A DNA stretch of 64,000 nucleotides. Source: Littorina saxatilis (Eukaryota > Mollusca > Gastropoda > Littorinimorpha > Littorinidae). Location of the stretch: positions 33,087,238-33,151,237 of the forward strand of contig NC_090259.1 in NCBI RefSeq assembly GCF_037325665.1. The letters are read 5' to 3'. Of this stretch, positions 45,045 to 54,900 are shown one piece after another. Under the pieces are notes generated by a model. It was not told the DNA's origin and ran no database searches. It worked only from the letters and a program-made list of their open reading frames with translations. Each line of letters starts with the position of its first letter. Within the stretch, counting starts at the first letter, position 1. A program made the position numbers and the translations under genes.

Positions 45045-45080
45045 TAATAATTTGGTGGTGGTGAACATAATCCTTTACAC

Positions 45081-45352
45081 GAGGAGCAGGGCCGGACCTG
45101 GGCCGGGGAGGGGGGGGGGGGTTGCCTGGGTTCCGGACCAGCGCCCCCCCCCCCCCCCCCATCCACCCACCCACCGCCAAATGTACCTCGTTGGAGACAA
45201 TTTGGTTTCCAGACACGCGGATCGACCCAAATATTATCATTAAAATGTAAACTTTTCTCACCGTCAGGGGGGCTGACCCCCTCACAAGGCTTCGCCCCTG
45301 TACCCCACAATTTGTAAGGGGCTTGAGCGGCTCCCGGACCCCTGCCTAATTT
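45081..45352. mobile_element. GC-rich GGGCCGGACCTGGG element, diverged relative of 6123-6589
   Basis: CAGGGCCGGACCTGGGCC, G and C runs, and near the right end TTCGCCCCTGTACCCCAC and CGGACCCCTG. The right end runs into the SINE at 45353. Confidence 0.45.
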
Positions 45353-45862
45353 TCAATCAATCAATATGAGGCTTATATCGCGCGTATTCCGTGGGTACAG
45401 TTCTAAGCGCAGGGATTTTTTTGATTTTTTAATTATTATTTTATGCAATTTATATCGCGCACATATTCAAGGCGCAGGGATTTATTTATGCCGTGTGAGA
45501 TGGAATATTTTACACAATACATCACGCATTTACATCGGCCAGCAGATCGCAGCCATTTCGGCGCATATCCTACTTTTCACGGCCTATCATTCCAAGTCAC
45601 ACGGGTATTTGGTGGACATTTTTAGCTATGCCTATACAATTTTGCCAGGAAAGACCCTTTTGTCAATCGTGGGATCTTTAACGTGCACCCCCAATGTAGT
45701 GTACACGAAGGGACCTCGGTTTTTCGTCTCATCCGAAAGACTAGCACTTGAACCCAGCACCTATAGTTAAGAAAGGGGGGAGAAAATAGCGGCCTGACCC
45801 AGGGTCGAACACGCAACCTCTCGATTCCGAGCGCAAGTGCGTTACCACTCGGCCACCCAGAC
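45353..45862 (-). mobile_element. SINE subfamily 1
   Basis: TCAATCAATCAATATGAGGC (tail on minus) to CACTCGGCCACCCAGAC (head), co-linear with 22588-23097. Box B reads GCGTGTTCGACCC on minus. Confidence 0.85.
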
Positions 45863-46282
45863 CCAATTTTTGGACCTGCCTCCTCCCCCCCTCCCCCACC
45901 CCCCACCTCTATTATACTTGATCCAGCCCTTAAGAGGAGGATACCTTTAAAGTTTTTGTCCTTCACGGACAGAGCTTGGAAAAAGGAGCGTCACACTCAC
46001 AGGAGTAAAATTCGGCGTCCGCAACTGCTGTGGATACAGAGGACTCGTCTATCATGTACAGGGGTAGCACTGCGCAGCCTTCCTCATCTAAATGTTGTTA
46101 GGGGAACGGCGCCTGATGTGGACCTGTTCCCAACATGGACTACCTCCTGTTCTGACAAACTAATGGTGCTAGAGCGCTCAAGACAATTTCATTCACCACA
46201 TTCACCCGCTCTAATAACAGTTGCGGACGCACAAACCTCAATATCGTTTGGCATTTTCTCTTATTTTGTCCCTTTCTTTTTT
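45863..46282. other. Non-coding, nothing recognised
   Basis: Includes a C-rich tract at about 45886-45906. No supported gene. Confidence 0.3.
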
Positions 46283-46356
46283 ACATTTAGTCAAGTTTTG
46301 ACTAAATCTTTTAACATAGACGGGAATCGAGACGAGGGTTGTGGTGGTTGTGGTGT

Positions 46357-46441
<85 letters not shown>

Positions 46442-46985
46442 CAGAACGATTCCAAGACAACTACAGGACCGATATTAATGAAACTTCACATGAGAGCTCC
46501 TGGGTATGATATCCCCGGACCATATTTTCCTTTTTTTGATAAATATTATTGATGACGTCATAACCGGCTTTTTGTGAAAGTTGACTTGGCACCCTCATTT
46601 TTCGATCAAATTGATTGAAATTTTAGTCAACTATATAGTCTATGACTCAGTCCGGACTATGGGATTGCATTTCAGCTATGAAGCTTAAACAATAATAAAT
46701 TAGTTTGGTCAAATCTCAAAATTGTAATTAAAATTAATATATATATATTAGTAATCAACCCAAAAAAGATTTCATCTTATTCTTTATTATCTCCTGAATC
46801 CAAAAATATGTAGATATGCCATGTTCACTCTGAATATGTACTTAAAATTACTGAAAATATATTAATTAGTCAAAATTATGATTACATTACAATTAAAATG
46901 TGAGTAATCGATCCAAACTAATTTTCATCTTATTCTGTATCATTTCGTGGATTTTTCTGTATTTGATTTGTTTTAAATGTCTATC
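46283..46985 (+). mobile_element. Family A element, diverged, right end lost
   Basis: CATTTAGTCAAGTTTTGAC, GGGAATCGAGACGAGG, an 80-bp (TG)n tract (46351-46432), ACAGGACCGATATTAATG and GATGACGTCATAACCGG. The terminal CGCGACTTG end is not seen. Confidence 0.65.
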
Positions 46986-47014
46986 AAAATTAATTCGGTC
47001 TCACTATGCCCAAC

Positions 47015-47100
47015 GATAAGATAAGATAAGATATATATTTTGTATATCGTCCTGTGAGGTTACCCTCATGGAAATTCGGGCTGCTCAGTTTCTCACTAAC
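47015..47100 (-). mobile_element. Non-LTR retroposon 3' end with (ATCTT)n tail
   Basis: On minus: GAGCAGCCCGAATTTCC, ATGAGGGTAACCTCACAGG and then a TATCTTATCTT tail, the form of an L2/CR1-type 3' terminus. The LINE at 41204 has a comparable TACCCTCACGGGG near its 3' end. Confidence 0.5.
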
Positions 47101-47144
47101 GGATATATACCTGAAGAGAGAACAACTACCAACCACAAAATGAA

Positions 47145-49224
47145 ACTTATCCCCCCCTCTGCTTCTTTCTCTCTGTAAACTTGTAGGGCTAGTTATTTTT
47201 CGGTAACTTACCCAACAACCAAAATCACTTACCCAACAACGGGCCTGAATCCTCGATAGCTCATGGGTAGAGACTGTACACATTGTGGATCTACTTTTTG
47301 CGACTCAAAAGTTCAGAACACTCTAATGTACAAAATATACATTTCTGGAGCAAACAATACAACCATACCGTATTTAAACCAGCAACTACAGACTTGAACA
47401 CATGAATCTCCATATAAAATCCATGAGTTTGGTTGTTTTCTGAATTCAGATCTGCCGTGCACAATCGTTTATCGCTAGCAAGATTCCAAGGAAAAGTAAC
47501 TCTCATACTTTGTCTAGCGACACGAGTAGTTCCCCTTCCAGATTTCGGCTGCACCGACAAGACTGCAATCCGACGGTCAGTTTTCAACAATATTTCATTT
47601 TATAAACAGATCACACGCAATCAATTGCAAACATTTAATCAACGTAAAGAACATGCAGCGGTTTCATACACTATTTTGCCCCAGAAAACTAAACTTCATA
47701 CAGTTTTTAACGTTGGAACACGGGTGTAAAACTTCGTCTGCTAGTCACATTCGAAGAAAGAACATTTCCTGAGCGATACCAAAACATGAACAGAACACAC
47801 ACTATCTGCCTTTACCGCCACAGCAGAATGACAACATAACTGTGTACTTGATTTTAGTTCAAAACATGGAAACTGACAAGAAGTGTTAACAAAATTGAAT
47901 GATTTGCACGGAACTATACAACCGCGCATTAATCGATCGCCTGCGCAGGTAGACTGGTTGGGTGAATATGATTCGATCAAACTTTCGCACAAAAACTCCT
48001 CTTTTCTTTGAATAACTGAAGAAAGGAGGGATAAAGAGGTTACATACCTCGTCTCAGTGATTATCAAAAATAATGGTCTCAGTTCGCGGTCATGAAAAAG
48101 CTCGCTGAAGCTCGCATTTTTCATGATCCGCTAACTTCGACCATTATTTTTGATAATCACTGAGACTCGGCATGTAACCTCTACTTATCCCCCCCTCTGC
48201 TTCTTTCTCTCTGTAAACTTGTAGGGCTAGTTATTTTTCGGTAACTTACCCAACAACCAAAATCACTTACCCAACAACGGGCCTGAATCCTCGATAGCTC
48301 ATGGGTAGAGACTGTACACATTGTGGATCTACCTTTTGCGACTCAAAAGTTCAGAACACTCTAATGTACAAAATAGACATTTCTGGAGCAAACAATACAA
48401 CCATACCGTATTTAAACCAGCAACTACAGACTTGAACACATGAATCTCCATATAAAATCCATGAGTTTGGTTGTTTTCTGAATTCAGATCTGCCGTGCAC
48501 ACTCGTTTATCGCTAGCAAGATTCCAAGGAAAAGTAACTCTCATACTTTGTCTAGCGACACGAGTAGTTCCCCTTCCAGATTTCGGCTGCATCCGTCGAC
48601 AAGACTGCAATCCGACGGTCAGTTTTCAACAATATTTCATTTTATAAACAGATCACACGCAATCAATTGCAAACATTTAATCAACGTAAAGAACATGCAG
48701 CGGTTTCATACACTATTTTGCCCCAGAAAACTAAACTTCATACAGTTTTTAACGTTGGAACACGGGTGTAAAACTTCGTCTGCTAGTCACATTCGAAGAA
48801 AGAACATTTCCTGAGCGATACCAAAACATGAACAGAACACACACTATCTGCCTTTACCGCCACAGCATAATGACAACATAACTGTGTACTTGATTTTAGT
48901 TCAAAACATGGAAACTGACAAGAAGTGTTAACAAAATTGAATGATTTGCACGGAACTATACAACCGCGCATTAATCGATCGCCTGCGCAGGTAGACTGGT
49001 TGGGTGAATATGATTCGATCAAACTTTCGCACAAAAACTCCTCTTTTCTTTGAATAACTGAAGAAAGGAGGGATAAAGAGGTTACATACCTCGTCTCAGT
49101 GATTATCAAAAATAATGGTCTCAGTTCGCGGTCATGAAAAAGCTCGCTGAAGCTCGCATTTTTCATGATCCGCTAACTTCGACCATTATTTTTGATAATC
49201 ACTGAGACTCGGCATGTAACCTCT
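47145..49224. repeat. Near-identical 1.04-kb tandem duplication, each copy ending in a hairpin
   Basis: Copy 1 is 47145-48182 (1038 bp), copy 2 is 48183-49224 (1042 bp). I counted only a handful of differences, for example an insertion near 48591 in copy 2. Each copy ends in an inverted repeat with arms of about 65 bp (AATAATGGTCTCAGTTCGC / CGACCATTATTTTTGATAAT) around the loop GCTCGCTGAAGCTCGC. A 127-codon minus-strand frame exists in both copies, but its identity just reflects the duplication and it matches no family I know. A fragment of the GGTCCATATTAGG element (49229-49290) follows directly. Confidence 0.9.
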
Positions 49225-49228
49225 ACTT

Positions 49229-49290
49229 CTTCGCAAGAAAACAAGCTAGTTATCAGCATGAAACAAAAAGTGGTCCATATTAGGAGCCCT
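49229..49290. mobile_element. End fragment of the GGTCCATATTAGG element
   Basis: CGCAAGAAAACAAGCTAG ... AAAAAGTGGTCCATATTAGG AGCCCTTCCCCT, the mirror of the left end of 61688-62884. Confidence 0.65.
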
Positions 49291-49822
49291 TCCCCTATAA
49301 TGCACTGTTACTGTTAGGCATTGAATCGTCTCGCTCGCGCAGTGTGGAGCCGATGGTGCTTCACACTCTGCAGTCGTCCGTTTTGCTGCCAGCAGTCTTT
49401 TTCAGGGGTGTCAGATAAAACGCTGTTGAAGGCTTAATCGTCGAAGTTTTGTGTACTGTGTATATTTTCTTTCTCTCTGAAATGTCTTAATGTTTTGAGT
49501 AGACATTGTTCCCTGCAAGATTAACATCAGTTTTACCTCGGCGTTAACAAAGGTAGAAGCTTTCAGCATTCGCTGGACAAAAATCGGGTAATTACCCGAA
49601 GAAACGTCCAAAGAATGTCTTCACAATGTGCATTATATTTCACCGTGTGTGTGCCTTTGTTTGTTTCTCTGTTTGCTTGGCCGATTGTTTGGTAGTTTGC
49701 TTGGTTGTTTTGTCCTTTGCTTGGTTGTTTGTTTTTAAGTAAGTAATTAGGTTGTTTGTTTGTTTCTTTGTTCACAGAGAATTCCCTTTTTAAGCCCAAG
49801 GTGCTGAAGAACGTAAAACAAA
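49291..49822. other. Upstream region of the FReD gene
   Basis: No repeat that I recognise apart from (TTTG)-rich sequence at 49650-49770. A good acceptor (TTTGTTCACAG at about 49769-49780) suggests a spliced 5' UTR whose first exon is not identified. Confidence 0.35.
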
Positions 49823-50155
49823 ATGCATCAGCGACACAAACTTGTATCTGCCATGTTATGGATAACGTTTGGACTTGCCAGTGGGAGACTATTCGCATCT
49901 GCTGAAACGAAAGAAGAGCAGTACACGATTTGCCCAGAACGTTTGGTTGGCAACGATAAGTTGCGCACCCTGTTTGGCCGTTCGCCGTTGGACTGCATTC
50001 AGATGTGTACCTTGGCAGAGCATTGTTCTGGTGTGAGCATCTGTCACAGTGGACATCACGAACAAGTGACGTGTAGCCTGTCTGAGGATGTTCAGACTGC
50101 AGAGTGCGATGACCTTAATTCCGTAGCATCTCCATCCTGCCATTTTGTGAAAAAA
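49823..50155 (+). CDS. FReD gene exon 1: signal peptide and PAN/apple-like region
   Basis: First ATG after a likely 5' UTR acceptor (AACAAAATGC). 111 codons to the strong donor AAAAAA|GTAAGT, phase 0. Cysteines at residues 37, 58, 62, 68, 74, 84, 95 and 106. Confidence 0.85.
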
Positions 50156-51353
50156 GTAAGTTGGCTAAGTACTGAAGTTGTTTTTGTCTTTCGAGCATAA
50201 CGGTCACTAGCAGGAACATTGACGGAATAGGAAGGAGATGGCATTGTATATCAGTATGAGGGAGGTATATAAGGAAGATTGGAAATATGGCTTCATGGTT
50301 GTCATTTGTACAAAGCCGAAACAACCAGAAAATAGGATGATTATGATGTTGAGGCCCTTGCTGTACTTCATGGTGTGTGTATGCGTACGGTTTGTCCCTG
50401 CCTTCAATGTATTTTCCCAATCTAATTAACTAAATGCCTCCTTGTTTTTATTTATCTAAGATGAGTTCAGACTTGTATCAGCATTCCTAAGCAAAACCAT
50501 CTAACACTGACTTTGATTGCATCAGTTTCCGGTTTTGATAGGCAAGTGTCATAAGGTTTTTCCAACAGATTCATTCAATATTCAGAGCGGCGAGTAGACT
50601 TATTTGCCTCCGTATTTTTCTGTCGGTAAAAATCAATGTAATTCAAGTAGCAAATAGCAAACAAATGTAGCATTTTTCAGGACAGCAGGCTCGCAGAAGT
50701 GATGACAGAGGCTGAGGAGACAACTCTGGCCACACAGGAAGCGACCACAACCGAAATTGCATGTCAAAATGGCGGAACACCGAATGGAGAAAAGTGTGAC
50801 TGTCCTGTGCACTATGGAGGGAGGACTTGTAATCGCCTTATAAGAGGTACTTGCCAGCAAATAAGTCACACACAAAATAGTTAGACAGACAGACAGCAAG
50901 TCGCGTAAAGCGATATTAAAACATTTGATCAATCTGTCGGCCTAAACATCAATACTGAATTAAAAAGTCTTCACCGAGACTGATTCCTGGGAAACCGAAA
51001 CTCGTCGACCGAGACAGCGCAGCCTAGGTGTCACGTACACCGGGGACTTACATAAAACAGATTTTTGTTATTTTTGAGCTTAAATATAAATTTAAGCAGA
51101 ACATATCAAACTATTTTTGGAATCAGAAATAATTGAAGCATCAAAGGAAACTAATTTTTGCGTGTGTTATTGCAATTTTGATTTAAAGCAAAGTTTTGAT
51201 TAGCAATTTAATTGACTAGTTTTTAAGCTTTCAAGCTATAATGCAATCTCAAAGTTCGGAACGGGTCAAAGAATGTTTGACTAAATTTCAATCAATTTGA
51301 GAATTTACATGTAAAGTGTTATGAAAATGTGTGCTATAGTTTTCTAGGAATTG

Positions 51354-51407
<54 letters not shown>

Positions 51408-51818
51408 ATCACCCTCATCTCGATTCCTATTTAACAGAAAAGATCATGGCTCGATCCGCAGGACATACCACTACGAGAATGCTGCATCTCTTCTCTGTCA
51501 AACAATCTTGTACGCTAGCTAGGTTTACTTGTCGGTTAATCCCCACTTAACTCACTTAGGCCTGTCCTTAACTGGACAAAGTCGACAACGCGAAGTATAC
51601 TTCGCGAAGCTGGCCGCACGAAGCTTTAGCACTGAGAGTTTGGTAAAAACACGTCGCCTTTTCACTATTCTTTCTTTCTTATTACAATTTTCAATATTTA
51701 TTTGGGTAGTTTTTTTACCATCTGCCTGCATTCACATTTTGTTTCTATCTTTGTCAAATGTATACAACACCCCGTGTTTTCCAGTGAGTCTGCGCGTTGG
51801 TTCAGCTGCTGCTGCTGG

Positions 51819-51900
<82 letters not shown>

Positions 51901-54900
51901 GGCTGCTGCTGCCGCTGCTGCTGTTTTCGTTTCCAACTGGCTCGTGAAATATGAAGAAAGTCGATAGTAGTTTTCACTTTTTTTGTGTGGTCAAAGATAA
52001 CATTTTCAGTGTCTAGACTGAATTGATTCCTAAGGTGCTTCATTCATTGGTTGATTGATTCATTGATTGTTTCTTTCGTTCGTTCATTAATTCATTCGTT
52101 CATTCATTGACATACCAACCAACAAAACGATCGATCGACTGAATCACTTATTGATCGTCAACATGCGAATAAACTAATTTGGGTTTCTCTCCTGCAACGT
52201 GCAGATTGCTCAGAGCCATTTCAGAATGGACACACGAACAGCGACTACGACGGTATATACGCCATCCAGCCAGCCACAGCACCGAGTCCAATTGAGGTAA
52301 CTTACACAGCATCCTCCGCAAATCAATGTGATTGTTGTTCTAACACAGATAAATACAAATATATAGCTATTCTGATGGACACGTGGGGGAATTCGGGGGC
52401 TGTGATTGGATGGTCTCTTCCGATCAGTCAAAGCATAATGCTACGGAAGTCGGCCATTTTTGCCAATATCCAAAAGCATATTGGCAATAACAAAGACGCA
52501 TGGTTCCGGTTTACCCATCTGTACCACACGATGTTTTAATCGACAACAGCATACACTGACAACTTGAAATTCTTCTCGGGAATGTTTTTCAGCTTTACAA
52601 ATGTCGATAGCATACCCCTTTCTGCTAACTTCCCGATGAAACAGGACTAAATCAATTATTTTCTGTCCCTAAACACCACAAAATGCCCAAAGTCGAAAGA
52701 TGTAGTACAAACAGGGGAGTAAAACGGAACAGCCGTTTTTGTGTGCCTGTGTCAGTTGCCGACTGACACAAACTTTCGCATTCGGCTTTTCTTATCTCGT
52801 AACTCCACACTAAATACCCCACTTCCCCTCTGAAGTATTGATGTACAACCCATGGCACTAACATTCATGTAGTCGTTTATAACTGAGGTTGAAAAATTCG
52901 CTTCATGACGAGACAAGTATAAATGCCATTCACCCAAACTGAAAACTTCGCTGCCGTCTGCTCGCGATTAGCTATTCTCTTCTCCTCCCCTTGTTGCATC
53001 CTAGTTCTTCAGTTGTTTCTAGTTTTCCGTTTATGTTGTGTTTTGGTCTTCTTCATAAGTAGTCTTGTTCAAAATTAAAAAAACTCAAACTTCTTTTTGT
53101 TGTATTCGAATGAACTAATAAAAAGCTTTTTAACAGCTGTGTTGTCAAATCGAGTTTCTTTTCCAAAGTCAGTGTGGCGCCTGCGCAAAACAAATGCGCA
53201 TAAGAAACGGCGTCTGCTATCAAAACCTGAGATCAATTAACGCATCGACGCAAAAACTGTCATTTTGTAAGTTTGGAACAACAAATCAAGGTCAGAACAG
53301 CTATATAATCGCTATTGTGTTTTCAGCGTAGCAATAGGGTCCGATATTTAGACGAGACAAGTATAATGCGACTCGTCTTCGACTCGTCGGCATTATACTT
53401 GTCTCGTCTAAATATCGGACCCTCGTCTTCGACTCGTCGGCATTATACTTGTCTCGTCTAAATATCGGACCCTATTGCTACGCTGAAAACACAATAGCTG
53501 TTAATGATGATGTGATGTAGCCTATGACTGTACGTTATTGTCCTGAACTATTTAAAACGGTCAAATGTTGTCATGCCTGAAGATGCCCAAAACATTCTGA
53601 TCTACGGTTTTTGCATGTTAGTTTTTTTCAACCTTTTGTCACGTAGGGGATGAGCCCCTTATATGGATGGACCACTTTTTGTCTCATGCTGATAACTAGT
53701 ATGTTTTCTCGCGAAGAAGTTTCATATTGTGTCTGGTAGTTTTTATCTCTTTAGCTAACCGTTAGGCCTAATTAGAGCGAAGGAGCTTTGATAGAAGACA
53801 TTCAGCAAAATTTAAATACAGGAACATTCACAGCTGGTCCATATTAGGAGTCTGAGCGCATAATTTGAACCAGTGAAGAGGCCTTCACGAATCACTGTTA
53901 AAAGCTCCGTATACTTCAACATAAGACGATACAACTGTGTGTGAAAGTAAGACTAATTCAAATATGCTGTTTCGGTTCGATGAGAACATTATTTGAAGCA
54001 CAACAGGAGACTAAAGAAATGTATTAAAAACAGAGAGAAAATAAATAAAATTAATGATCAACTTTCATGAAAAATGACAATTTGGTATATTTTTTGCAAG
54101 GTTGAGGGCTAGTTATATGTTAGTTTCAGCCAGCTTCGTAATACATGACAGAAACCAGTCTTTATCTTTTATTTTCTTCTATTAATTTGTTGAAGGTGGT
54201 CCATATTAGGGGACAAACACATACTTTGAGATTTTGCTATTACCGTTAGCTACCTTCTAAGCGCCCAGTATCGAGCAAACTCCCACTTCTACTTTGGGTC
54301 AAAAACTGTGTATATGGTCTTGCACCTTGTAAACGTCCCCCCCCCCCCACACACACACACCCACCCACACACACATACACACATTTGTTCTAATGGCGTG
54401 TAAAATTTTTTTTTCACAAAATACAGATATCATTCGAGGATGCTGCAATGAAGTCATACCGTTAAGTTCATACTTTTGCCATCACAGACTCTGGATAGCC
54501 ATACCAAAAGTGGAAGAAGGTGATTAGAGACTCATCCAAGGTTTAAGACGTCGACCTTGGGGGATTTAAAGATATCGATCAAGTGTTTTTCAAATACGCT
54601 GTGTTTAAGACGTATCTTACACACCACCCTCCAACCCCCCCCCCCCATCACCCCCAACCTACCCCCACCGAATTTGCTAGATGACTTTGATCAGGACAAA
54701 TGCATTGGCTCTAATTATGATAATTATGTCAGTGTGTGCAAGTTTATTATTATTGCGCTGCTGCTCGTAACGCTGGGTATACCGCGAAGCAGATCTTGAG
54801 TCATTATTTTCATTTGCGATTTGAGCTTTTTTTCTAAACCTATGACACAAATGGATTGTTGTGGTTATTTTCCATGTTCCATTCTTGCGAGGCACTTTGC

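Noticed and set aside
47741-49166. 127-codon minus-strand frame conserved in both copies of the 1.04-kb duplication
   Set aside because: Its conservation only reflects the recent duplication; composition is unremarkable, it overlaps the hairpin and no family was recognised.
51702-52043. Poly-Leu, poly-Cys and poly-Gln frames
   Set aside because: They are translations of the (TTG)n/(CTG)n microsatellite in an intron.
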